From an uncultured Collinsella sp. (GTDB lineage Bacteria > Actinomycetota > Coriobacteriia > Coriobacteriales > Coriobacteriaceae): a stretch of DNA of 20,796 nucleotides. Positions within the stretch are counted from its first letter, which is position 1. Every line of letters starts with the position of its first letter. A program made the translations under genes and the position numbers. Below, piece after piece: positions 1-7,063 of this stretch. The stretch lies in assembly GCA_902489515.1 (NCBI GenBank), contig CABUAL010000003.1:1-20796 (forward strand). Direction: 5' to 3'. Below the pieces are notes generated by a model. It saw nothing but the letters and a program-made list of their open reading frames with translations, was not told the DNA's origin and searched no databases.

Positions 1-20
1 TCGATATGAAAGACCAGGTT
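1..20 (+). other. Probable inverted (fold-back) contig tail
   Basis: Read on plus from position 3, these bases encode DMKDQVA, which resembles the second metal-binding motif of M20 peptidases (GRGT-x-DMK). The M20 gene here is on the minus strand, whose own reading departs from the family after LAG at position 21. The simplest inference is that a downstream piece of the same gene is attached in reverse orientation. Confidence 0.45.
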
Positions 21-263
21 GCCGGCAAGCGTCACGAGCAGCGAATGGTCGATGAGCTCGACCTCGCCCGTCGCAAACACGCGCGGCCAGGCCTGCTGCA
101 TATAGGCGCGCAGGTCGGCAAACGCCTGCCAGTCCACCGTCTGGGCATCCATGCTCGAAATCGTCGGAAACGACAGCACGCGGCCCAGGCGCTCGCACGC
201 GCCGACCTCGTCGATATCGGCAAAATCATCCTCGTGCGCAAAGAAGCGCCAAACCTCGGCCAT
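1..263 (-). CDS. M20-family metallopeptidase, N-terminal fragment
   Basis: This is the first ~81 credible residues of a protein that runs off the left edge. The stretch with ERLGRVLSFPTIS, then ADLRAYMQQAWPRVF, then DHSLLVTLAG matches the N-terminal pattern of M20 carboxypeptidase/aminoacylase-like enzymes (the PM20D1/CPS1 type), which hydrolyse N-acyl or C-terminal amino-acid bonds using two metal ions. The start is ATG at 263, with GGAGGAAGGC directly before it. The metal-binding residues lie beyond the fragment, so activity cannot be judged. It follows the amino-acid importer genes on the same strand by 57 bases, which fits peptide or amino-acid salvage. The last codons (below about position 21) stop matching the family and look like an inverted tail. 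The family call is from remembered motifs; substrate is unknown. Confidence 0.72.
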   Translation of the reverse strand, partial: MAEVWRFFAHEDDFADIDEVGACERLGRVLSFPTISSMDAQTVDWQAFADLRAYMQQAWPRVFATGEVELIDHSLLVTLAGNLVFHI

Positions 264-273
264 GCCTTCCTCC

Positions 274-310
274 AAAAACAGCGTGGCAAAGAGGCGGTCC
301 CTTTGCCACG
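274..310 (-). terminator. Terminator-like hairpin between importer ATPase and M20 gene
   Basis: On the minus strand a perfect 10-bp stem (CGTGGCAAAG at 310-301 pairing with 291-282, 9-base loop) is followed by CTGTTTTT. It lies 11 bases after the ATPase stop and just before the GGAGG of the M20 gene. It could end most importer transcripts and allow limited read-through into the peptidase gene. Confidence 0.6.
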
Positions 311-320
311 TTCGCTTGCA

Positions 321-1106
321 TTATTTATCGTTGAGATAACGCGAGAGGAACTCGCGGGTGCGCTGGTGCTTGGGATTGCCAAAGAGCTCAGCCGGCGCGG
401 CGTCCTCGAGCACCACGCCCTGGTCCATAAAGACCACGCGGTCGGACACGGTGCGCGCGAAGGCCATCTCGTGGGTAACGACGACCATGGTCATGCCGTC
501 GGCGGCGAGCTTGCGCATAACGTCGAGCACCTCGCCCACGATCTCGGGATCGAGCGCAGAGGTAGGCTCGTCAAACAGCATGATCTGCGGGTTCATGCAC
601 AGGGCGCGCGCGATGGCCACGCGCTGCTTTTGGCCACCGGACAGGCGACCCACGGCGGCGTGCGCGAACTTTTCGAGCCCCACGCTCGTCAGATGCTCCA
701 TCGCGACCTTCTCGGCCTCGGCCTTGCTCATCTTTTTGAGCGTGACGGGCGCGAGCGTGCAGTTGTCGAGCACGTCCATGTTGTTGAACAGGTTGAAGCC
801 CTGGAACACCATGCCGATGTCCTCGCGCAGCTTGTTGATGTTGCAGCGCTCGGCCGTGAGATCCTGACCGTGGAACCAGATGTGGCCCGCGTCCGGGGTC
901 TCGAGCAGGTTGAGGCAGCGCAGGAAGGTCGACTTGCCCGAGCCCGAGGCGCCGATAATGGTGACGACCTCGCCGGGGTTAACGGACAGGTCGATACCCT
1001 TGAGTACCTCGAGTGAGCCAAAGCTCTTGCGCAGGCCCTCGACGCGGATAAGCGGCTCTTGGTTTTGCACGGCTGCCGCAGTGCCGGTAGTGGCGGTATC
1101 TGCCAT
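321..1106 (-). CDS. Polar amino-acid ABC importer, ATPase subunit
   Basis: A 261-residue cytoplasmic ATPase that powers uptake of a polar amino acid (glutamine/glutamate/arginine/histidine class; GlnQ/HisP-like). All motifs are intact: Walker [10 protein letters not shown] (52-60), Q-loop Q102, signature LSGGQ (155-159), Walker B IMLFDE (175-180) and switch H212. The length is usual for the family. The start is ATG at 1106 with AGGAG seven bases upstream; an in-frame start at 1181 would overlap the permease gene and lacks a comparable site. It is the third gene of a minus-strand operon, 22 bases after the permease. The substrate cannot be read from the sequence. Confidence 0.95.
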   Translation of the reverse strand: MADTATTGTAAAVQNQEPLIRVEGLRKSFGSLEVLKGIDLSVNPGEVVTIIGASGSGKSTFLRCLNLLETPDAGHIWFHGQDLTAERCNINKLREDIGMVFQGFNLFNNMDVLDNCTLAPVTLKKMSKAEAEKVAMEHLTSVGLEKFAHAAVGRLSGGQKQRVAIARALCMNPQIMLFDEPTSALDPEIVGEVLDVMRKLAADGMTMVVVTHEMAFARTVSDRVVFMDQGVVLEDAAPAELFGNPKHQRTREFLSRYLNDK

Positions 1107-1128
1107 GATGATTCTCCTCGTCTTAAGC

Positions 1129-2277
1129 CTAGTTAGAGCTGGGCAGCGTGGCAGGGGCCTCGGCGCCCAGCTTTTTGCCAAAGGCTTCGAGCAGGCGGCT
1201 CGCCACGAGTGTCAGGATCAGGTAGACCACGAGCGCCACGCAGTAGACCTCCATCTGGCGGTAGTACACGCCGGCGACCGTGGTAGTAGCGTACATAAGG
1301 TCGAACACGCCGATGACCGAGAGCACCGACGAATCCTTGATGTTGATGATGAGCTCGTTGGTGAGCGCCGGAATAGCGTTTTTAATACCCTGGGGGAACA
1401 CAACCTTGCGCATAGCCTGCCACTGCGAAAGACCCAGCGAACGCGCCGCCTCGGCCTGACCGGGGTCGATGGACTCGATGCCGCCGCGCAGGACCTCCAT
1501 CATGTAGGCGGTAGAGTTGAGCGAGATGGTGACGAGGCCGGCGGTGAAGGTACTCCAAATCTGGTTGGCCTGGGCGGTCTCGAAGCCCATGCCACGCAAA
1601 ACGGTGAAGCCCGCGTAATAGATGAGCAGGCCCTGGACCATCATGGGCGTGCCGCGCACGATGGTGGAGTAGATGGTCGCAAAGCCGCGGCCGATACTCT
1701 TAAAGAAGCGCACCAGGTCGTTGTCCACGCGATCGAAGGTCTGAATTCGCAAGAACACAAAGAGCAGCGCCAGGAAGAATGCGATGACGGTGCCGAAGGT
1801 CGCAAGCGCGATGGTGATCTCGATACCGCGAATGAAGAAGTCCCCGCTCTTGTAGGTCATGTAGACCAGGCTCGACAAAAAGTCGCTGGGGTTGGAATCC
1901 GAGACAATGCTCACCTGCACCAGGTCGATAAACGACATGACGCAGCGGTCCACGAAAAAGATCGCCGCGATGGCGACCACGACGTAGCTGCCCAGGCATG
2001 CTCCACGACGGAAACGCTCGGATGCGAACGGCGACTTTTCGCGATAGTCGCTCCAGTGCATAAGCTTGGTGACCAGCGCCGCCGCCGACACGACGAGCCA
2101 CGCCCACAGGATCGCCCAAAGGCAATCTTGGAACACGCCCGTGGGGGCCAAGAAGCTCAGCGGCGTGGGGTTGCGCTGGCTAAACGCCAGGCCGAGCGCC
2201 GCGATAACGCTCGTGCCCAGGTATACATAACGGTGGTCGGCCTTGATAAAGGAGGCCAGGCGATTGATGGTTTTCAT
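1129..2277 (-). CDS. Polar amino-acid ABC importer, permease with N-terminal membrane extension
   Basis: A 382-residue inner-membrane permease of the His/Glu/Gln/Arg family. The conserved half is the last ~240 residues: [21 protein letters not shown], then [12 protein letters not shown] (about 204-215), and the EAA loop [19 protein letters not shown] (275-293) that docks on the ATPase. Typical members have about 215-250 residues. The first ~130 residues here add hydrophobic segments near 17-33, 52-70 and 95-118, separated by a charged loop (79-92). The start is ATG at 2277, with GGGAGG just upstream and overlapping the end of the binding-protein gene region (gap 9 bases). It should pair as a homodimer with the ATPase at 321-1106; the role of the extension is unknown. 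Confidence 0.93.
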   Translation of the reverse strand: MKTINRLASFIKADHRYVYLGTSVIAALGLAFSQRNPTPLSFLAPTGVFQDCLWAILWAWLVVSAAALVTKLMHWSDYREKSPFASERFRRGACLGSYVVVAIAAIFFVDRCVMSFIDLVQVSIVSDSNPSDFLSSLVYMTYKSGDFFIRGIEITIALATFGTVIAFFLALLFVFLRIQTFDRVDNDLVRFFKSIGRGFATIYSTIVRGTPMMVQGLLIYYAGFTVLRGMGFETAQANQIWSTFTAGLVTISLNSTAYMMEVLRGGIESIDPGQAEAARSLGLSQWQAMRKVVFPQGIKNAIPALTNELIINIKDSSVLSVIGVFDLMYATTTVAGVYYRQMEVYCVALVVYLILTLVASRLLEAFGKKLGAEAPATLPSSN

Positions 2278-2286
2278 GCTGCCTCC

Positions 2287-3213
2287 CTATGCCGGCTGAC
2301 GGTCGAGGCACGCGTCCCACATTTGGTCGCGCTCCTCTTGGCTAATGCCCTTGAGTGCCTTGTCGATGAGCTTAAGCAGCTTGTCCGAGCCCTTGCGGCA
2401 GCCGACGTTTGCCGTGACCTCCTGCTTAAAGCCCTCGCCCTCGGCAAATTGAATCGGCACGATACCCGGGTTTTGGGCCATATAGCCCTTCTCGTTCTCA
2501 GTGTTGTAGGTCACGGCGTCGCAGGTGCCCTGCAGCAGGTTCGAAAACACCGTGGGGACCGAATCGACCGGGTTCTTGTGGACAACGCCCGGAATCTCGT
2601 CGATGACGGTATCGAGCATGGTGTCCTTTTGGCCGAGTACCGTGGCACCGCTAAAGTCGCTGAGCTTGGTCGCATTCTGGTAGGGGGAACCCTCTTTTAC
2701 GAACAGGCCAAAGTAACCGATAAAGTACGGGTCGGAAAAGCCGACGGACTCCTCGCGCTCGGGCGTGGCGCTCATACCGGCGATGATGAGGTCGATTTGG
2801 CCGTTGTTGAGCGAATCGATAAGACCCGAGAAGCTCTGCTTGACGGCAACGGGCTCGCCGCCGAGGGCCTTGCAGACGATCTTGGCGATCTGCACGTCGT
2901 AGCCATCGGCATAGGCGCCCTGCACGTTGTCGATGGGAATGGCGTACTCGCTGGCTTCGGAAACCTGCCAGTTGTACGGGGCGTAGGCTGCCTCCATGCC
3001 GATGCGGATCTTGTCCTTGCCGATCACGGAATCGGACAGGTCATCGCGACCGCCGCCCGTCGTGGGCTGAACTACTTCCAGCGTGGAGGGGCGCTGGCAA
3101 CCGGCAAGTGCGCCGGCGACGACAGTAGCGCTCGCAGCGAGAGCGCCACCCAAAAAGATGCGACGGCTGCATACCGGCTGTGGATGCGCGTCGCGTTGAT
3201 GGGGAGAATGCAT
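2287..3213 (-). CDS. Amino-acid ABC importer, substrate-binding lipoprotein
   Basis: A 308-residue extracytoplasmic solute-binding protein (family 3). The signal region has a twin-arginine (SRRIFLGG, 16-23), a hydrophobic stretch and a lipobox LAGC with lipidation at C39, so it is probably exported (possibly by Tat) and anchored to the membrane. The mature part has the family pattern: GKDKIRIGMEAAYAPYNW at the start, DGYDVQIAKIVCKALG, then GLIDSLNNGQIDLIIAGMSATPER. The start is ATG at 3213 with GGGAAGG six bases before it; the longer reading from 3285 lacks a site. It is first in the operon, which is the usual order when the binding protein is made in excess. The ligand is likely a polar amino acid. 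Confidence 0.94.
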   Translation of the reverse strand: MHSPHQRDAHPQPVCSRRIFLGGALAASATVVAGALAGCQRPSTLEVVQPTTGGGRDDLSDSVIGKDKIRIGMEAAYAPYNWQVSEASEYAIPIDNVQGAYADGYDVQIAKIVCKALGGEPVAVKQSFSGLIDSLNNGQIDLIIAGMSATPEREESVGFSDPYFIGYFGLFVKEGSPYQNATKLSDFSGATVLGQKDTMLDTVIDEIPGVVHKNPVDSVPTVFSNLLQGTCDAVTYNTENEKGYMAQNPGIVPIQFAEGEGFKQEVTANVGCRKGSDKLLKLIDKALKGISQEERDQMWDACLDRQPA

Positions 3214-3353
3214 AATCTGCCTTCCCTGTTGAATCGTATGCTGACGACTTAACAGGATATACGCCAGCAACCAGCAGCGCAGCACAAGCTCGAAAAATTA
3301 ATAGACACACGGTAATCATTGGGGACGCCGATGTTTTGGCAATGCCGGCGAGC

Positions 3354-3448
3354 GACGTCCAGAGCGAACAAGTGGCATGAAAAGGGCAAGGCATGACCAG
3401 AAGGTCTATGCCTTGCCTTTTGAATGACAACTTGTCGCTCTGGACGAC
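3354..3448. repeat. Long imperfect palindrome, family A copy 1
   Basis: A ~91-95 base inverted repeat. The outer arms are CGTCCAGAGCG (3356-3366) and CGCTCTGGACG (3436-3446), the mid arms are GGCAAGGCAT and ATGCCTTGCC, and the tip is GACC-agaa-GGTC. The central 23 bases (3390-3412) match the centre of the palindrome at 16346-16368 at 20 positions. It sits 31 bases past the aldose epimerase stop, so it may also act as a terminator or RNA-stabilising hairpin. Bases 3214-3353, upstream of the importer operon, show no clear promoter or riboswitch. Confidence 0.8.
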
Positions 3449-3476
3449 GCGCAGCATCGACCGAGCGGCGGAACCT

Positions 3477-4370
3477 CTAGAGCAAGGTAACGCTAAAGCT
3501 GCGAACATCCGTCTCGCCCGGCGCCAGCGTAATGGTGTTGACCTTGTGCTCAAAAACATCGTCCTCGGTGTCCATGGTGGTATGACCGGTCCAGGGCTCG
3601 AGCGCCACAAACGGAGCGTCGTTGGCGGCAGACCACACGCCAATGTACTTAAAGCCCTCAAAGTCGATCTTGACGCCGTGGCCCGACTTGCGGCCGCGCA
3701 GTGTGAGCGTGGAGCCCGGAGTATCGGTGAACATGATGGCATCGTTATCGAAGCTGCGGTGCGTGATGGGCAGCACGTCCGAGTTATCGGGAGCCTTGTA
3801 GCCACCCTCGAACGTCATAAGACCGTCGGGCGTGATGATGGGAGCCTCGTTGGTCCAAGCCTCGGTAAACGCCAACTCGTAATCCTCGAACGCCTCGTCC
3901 TCGGCACCGGGGGCCGGTACGTTAAATGCGGGGTGGCCGCCCACCGAGAACGGCAGGTCCACGTCGCCGGTGTTGGTGACGGCGAAGGTCTGCGTGAGGG
4001 TGGCGTCGCCGGTCAAGGCATAGGTCATGTTGAGCTTAAAGTGGAACGGGAACGCCTTGAGCGACTCGGGCGTATCGGTGATCTCGTACGTTACCGAGGA
4101 GCCGTCCTCCGAAACCTCGACCAGCTTGTGCTCGACAATGCGCGCGAGTCCGTGGCGCGGCATCTCGCAGGTGCCGGCCGCAGACGTTGCCGTGTTGTTG
4201 CGCAGCGAGCCCACAATGGGGAACAGGATGGGCGCGTGCTTGCCCCAAAAGGCGGGGTCGCCCTGCCACAGATACTCGTTGCCGTTGAGGGCAAGGCTCG
4301 TGAGCTGGGCGCCCATGGAATCGATGGCCGCGGTGAGGCCGCCGCGCTTGATGGTAGTGACGGTAGACAT
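3477..4370 (-). CDS. Aldose 1-epimerase-like protein (LacX type)
   Basis: A 297-residue cytoplasmic protein of the galactose mutarotase/LacX fold, which interconverts alpha and beta anomers of aldoses. Visible family residues are R57 (SLRNN), H73 (PRHGLAR), H146 (GGHPAFN) and E258 (ALEPWTG), corresponding to the sugar-binding arginine, the two histidines and the catalytic glutamate. Length fits the family. The start is ATG at 4370 with GGAGG seven bases upstream; the alternative eight residues earlier would place that site inside the gene. It appears monocistronic, with 113 bases upstream and a large palindrome downstream. No sugar catabolic genes adjoin it, so the physiological sugar is unknown. 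Confidence 0.9.
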   Translation of the reverse strand: MSTVTTIKRGGLTAAIDSMGAQLTSLALNGNEYLWQGDPAFWGKHAPILFPIVGSLRNNTATSAAGTCEMPRHGLARIVEHKLVEVSEDGSSVTYEITDTPESLKAFPFHFKLNMTYALTGDATLTQTFAVTNTGDVDLPFSVGGHPAFNVPAPGAEDEAFEDYELAFTEAWTNEAPIITPDGLMTFEGGYKAPDNSDVLPITHRSFDNDAIMFTDTPGSTLTLRGRKSGHGVKIDFEGFKYIGVWSAANDAPFVALEPWTGHTTMDTEDDVFEHKVNTITLAPGETDVRSFSVTLL

Positions 4371-4483
4371 GCTACTTCCTCCAAAAGTAAACAATAGTGT
4401 CGAGGGCTATTGTCCCACTCTTGGCGGCGGGACGGGACGGCAGGCGATTATTGAGTAGCCATAGCGGAATGAGCGGCGAGCGC

Positions 4484-5353
4484 CTACTGGGTATCTACGT
4501 AAAGGTCGAACCCACCCTGCGGTGTGGTGTCGACCGTGTCGGGCGCCTGTGAGTTAAAGTTCACGGGGACCATGCGCTTTGAGGCACGGAAGCGCGTGCC
4601 GTCGGTGGCGACGGGCGGTTCATCGACGGTGAGCTCGTAGCCGCCGGGCTTGAGCTCGATGCCGTCACCAGCGGAATTGACGTATTGATACTCGTCAATC
4701 GTCTGCCCTTTGAGCGTGCGCCCCACGATGTGGATGAGCATTTGGCTGTCGCCGCGCGCGGTGTCCCACGTCGCGCCGTCCTTGACCTCGACCGACACAT
4801 GTACCGAGCGCGTACGACCGAGCGATTGCTCGACAGACATCTCGACCTTGGCGGCGTCTTTTCGCTGTTGTTCGACATGGCTCCAGACGTTTCCAATTGC
4901 CGAGCATGCGATAACGCCGGCCATAAAGGCAATAAGGATGGGGCCGAGCGGCGAGCGACGTCCTGCATCTTCCTCGCGAGACAGATTGGGGCGACGTGTG
5001 GGTGCGGGCGCCTGAGCGCCCTGCGAGGGCACGTCGAGAATGCTGAAGGATGCCGTGCTGTCGGGATCGATGGTGTGACGCGGCTGTGGGGTCTTTGCCG
5101 GCGAGATGGACATGTCGGCTGGCTCGCCGAGCGTGGCCGTAGCGTCGGCCTTGGCCTCGTCTGCCTCGGCCTGGGCCCAAGCTTGTTCGAAGGTCAGGGG
5201 CTCGACGGGGTCGAGGGCGGCGTCCGAGTCGGCGGCGACGTCGTTGCCGGTCTCGTCCTCGTCGCTCGACATGTCACGCGGCGTGGGCTCGTCCCACTCC
5301 TCGTCCGGAGCCTCGCCCTCGCTATACCACCATTCAAAGTTATCGATATCCAT
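4484..5353 (-). CDS. Unrecognised single-pass membrane protein with acidic N-terminus
   Basis: A 289-residue protein I do not recognise. Residues 1-85 are very acidic and rich in D/E and A (for example SSDEDETGND). Residues 86-134 are proline/serine-rich and end in a basic patch (GRRS). One membrane helix follows at about 136-156 (LGPILIAFMAGVIACSAIG). The C-terminal ~130 residues look like a beta-rich extracytoplasmic domain (SVHVSVEVKDGATW, GYELTVDEPP). The predicted topology is N-in, C-out. The start is ATG at 5353, with only a weak AAGGGG upstream. It is transcribed alone or ahead of the epimerase gene (113 bases apart). A cell-envelope role is plausible but not shown. Confidence 0.7.
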   Translation of the reverse strand: MDIDNFEWWYSEGEAPDEEWDEPTPRDMSSDEDETGNDVAADSDAALDPVEPLTFEQAWAQAEADEAKADATATLGEPADMSISPAKTPQPRHTIDPDSTASFSILDVPSQGAQAPAPTRRPNLSREEDAGRRSPLGPILIAFMAGVIACSAIGNVWSHVEQQRKDAAKVEMSVEQSLGRTRSVHVSVEVKDGATWDTARGDSQMLIHIVGRTLKGQTIDEYQYVNSAGDGIELKPGGYELTVDEPPVATDGTRFRASKRMVPVNFNSQAPDTVDTTPQGGFDLYVDTQ

Positions 5354-5439
5354 ACGGGGCGCCCCTTAGGCCTCGCAAATAAACACTCGCTAGTTTTATA
5401 CCCCCAGACGACACCGAAGCTCACCCGCGCCGGACACAA

Positions 5440-5504
5440 AAACCGTCACAACATTCGACGCTTTTCCTCGATTTCGAGATTTTCATCGAATGTTGTGATG
5501 GTTT
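5440..5504. repeat. Inverted repeat, family B
   Basis: The 21-base arms (5440-5460 and 5484-5504) contain TCACAACATTCGA and its complement and differ at two positions. The centre holds a smaller dyad, CTCG-attt-CGAG. It lies between divergently transcribed genes, 20 bases before a family C palindrome. Only one copy is in the window. Confidence 0.7.
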
Positions 5505-5524
5505 GGGCGACTGGCCGGCAGCGC

Positions 5525-5557
5525 AATGTGACAAAGGGACTGCCCCTTTGTCACATT
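5525..5557. repeat. 33-bp palindrome, family C copy 1
   Basis: AATGTGACAAAGGGAC faces its reverse complement around one central base, with one mismatch near the centre. Further copies are at 9047-9079 and 10542-10574. It lies 58 bases before the TTG start of the MFS gene and could form a stable hairpin in its leader if transcription begins upstream. Confidence 0.9.
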
Positions 5558-5614
5558 CTGTTAGAGTTGCAGGGATTGAATCCCGCTTATCAATGCGACA
5601 TTGGAGTGACAACC

Positions 5615-6868
5615 TTGATCGCCGCAACCACGCCTAAAAGTAAGTCAACCGCCGCCGCGCTCTCCCCTGCGCGCACCAAGCTCTGCCTGGCGCTGCTCGT
5701 GCTGTTGGGATTCTCGCTCGGCTGCTCCGAGTTCGTGGTCATCGGCATCGAAAGCGACCTGGCGACGGAACTCGGCGTATCACTTGCCACTGCGGGCCAG
5801 CTCATCAGCGTGTTCGCGCTGGTCTACGCCATCGCGACGCCGGTGCTTGCGCTCAGCACGGGGCGATTCCGCCGCTACCAGCTGCTCGTGTGCTACAGCA
5901 TCGTCTTTGTGCTTGGCAATTTGTTTATGGCACTGGCGCCCAACTTCCAGGTGCTCTTTATCTCGCGCATTGTCCTGGGCTCTGTCTCGGGTGCGCTGCT
6001 CGCCGTGGGCGTGACGTACATCCCTGAGCTTCTGTCCCCGCAGCAAACTTCGCTTGCCATCTCGGTAGTATATGGTGCGTTTTCCGTGGCGATGGTCTTT
6101 GTGACCTCGATCGGTAAGTTTGTGGCCGACACGCTCGACTGGCACGTTGCCATGTACGGCGCGCTGACCTTTGCCGTTTTGATCTGCGGAGCGCTCGTGG
6201 CGTTTATGCCGCGCGCTGGGCAAACCGACGAGCCCGCCACCTTTCGCGAGCAGGCGAGTCTGCTGCGCGAGCCGAGTATCATCACCGGCATGCTTATCTT
6301 TTTGTTTGGCGTGGGCTCGGTCTATGTGTTCTACGGCTACGTGACGCCTTATCTTGAGCAGGTGCTGGGCATGGGCACGGTCGAAGCCAGTACCACGCTT
6401 ATGGCCTACGGCGTGTTCTGCCTGATCTCGAACATCCTGGGCGGATGGATCGATGCGCGCTTTGGCATGAAGGCGCTGCTTGTGACGTTTGTGCTGCAGG
6501 CGGCGGCATTGTTTGGGCTGTTTGCCGCAGGCGCTGCCATGCCGCTCGCACTTGTCTTTGTCTTTAGCCTGGCGATGCTCATGTACCTGTTCTCGGTGTC
6601 GTGCATCACGCACTTTATGGACGTGGCTCGCAGCCGCCATCCCAAATCGATGGTGCTCGCGAGCTCGGTAGAACCCATGGCGTTTAACGTCGGCATCTCG
6701 TTTGGCACCGCAGTGGGCGGCGCCGTGGTAAGCGGAGTTGGCATTGCATATGTAGGCGCGGTCGGTGCCGTGTTCTCGCTTGTGGCCTGGGCGCTCACGC
6801 TGGTGACGATTAAGTTGGCTCGCTGGGAGCGCCGTCGTCAATCAGCACAGCCCCGGATGCAGGCATAG
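5615..6868 (+). CDS. MFS efflux transporter (DHA1/AraJ-like)
   Basis: A 417-residue, 12-helix major facilitator of the drug:H+ antiporter-1/sugar-efflux type. Typical features are the first helix ending GFSLGCSEFVVIGI (32-45), the cytoplasmic loop STGRFRRYQLL (81-91) and the SRIVLGSVSGALLAVGVTYIPEL segment with a conserved helix-4 arginine. The chosen start is TTG at 5615 because GGAG (5603-5606) lies eight bases before it and no upstream ATG in frame has a site or family similarity. A small hairpin, CAATG-CGA-CATTG (about 5591-5603), abuts the ribosome site. Likely exports a drug, sugar or small metabolite; the substrate is not deducible. No regulator adjoins it. Confidence 0.9.
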   Translation: MIAATTPKSKSTAAALSPARTKLCLALLVLLGFSLGCSEFVVIGIESDLATELGVSLATAGQLISVFALVYAIATPVLALSTGRFRRYQLLVCYSIVFVLGNLFMALAPNFQVLFISRIVLGSVSGALLAVGVTYIPELLSPQQTSLAISVVYGAFSVAMVFVTSIGKFVADTLDWHVAMYGALTFAVLICGALVAFMPRAGQTDEPATFREQASLLREPSIITGMLIFLFGVGSVYVFYGYVTPYLEQVLGMGTVEASTTLMAYGVFCLISNILGGWIDARFGMKALLVTFVLQAAALFGLFAAGAAMPLALVFVFSLAMLMYLFSVSCITHFMDVARSRHPKSMVLASSVEPMAFNVGISFGTAVGGAVVSGVGIAYVGAVGAVFSLVAWALTLVTIKLARWERRRQSAQPRMQA

Positions 6869-6953
6869 GGGCGAACATAGCCCAAGGTGGCGAGCAACCG
6901 GTGAAAACCGTCCCATACGAGTAGTGTTTATCCGCCTGCAAGCTCCAGTAGTG

Positions 6954-7050
6954 CAATTTCGGGTACTTCAGATACACACTTTTCTACTATTTCGTGTATT
7001 CCAAGTACATGAAATCGTACTAAACTATGTATCTGAAGTACACGAAATTG
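6954..7050. repeat. 33-bp-period dyad array upstream of the intact ATPase
   Basis: Three 15-base units lie at 6962-6976 (GGTACTTCAGATACA), 6995-7009 (TGTATTCCAAGTACA) and 7028-7042 (TGTATCTGAAGTACA). Each is a dyad close to TGTA-N7-TACA, and successive starts are exactly 33 bp apart. ATTTCG/CGAAAT boxes flank them, so the outer 23-base arms (6954-6976 and 7028-7050) also pair with one mismatch. The last unit ends 22 bases before the ATPase start codon. This looks like an operator or protein-binding array. The region 6869-6953 holds nothing recognisable. Confidence 0.85.
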
Positions 7051-7063
7051 GAAAGGCGGCCCC

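Noticed and set aside
880..3252. 790-codon open frame on plus, opposite the importer operon
   Set aside because: It is the GC-rich antisense of three well-recognised genes, has low-complexity H/R/D-rich composition and no family motif.
3214..3353. T-box or amino-acid riboswitch ahead of the importer operon
   Set aside because: No T-box sequence, no specifier-type stem and no terminator hairpin before the first gene.
4685..5614. Long N-terminal extension of the MFS frame
   Set aside because: It runs antisense through another gene and two palindromes; transporter homology begins only after 5615, where a ribosome site is present.
6954..7050. CRISPR-like regular spacing
   Set aside because: Only three degenerate dyad units, no conserved repeat of CRISPR length, no cas genes and direct adjacency to a start codon.
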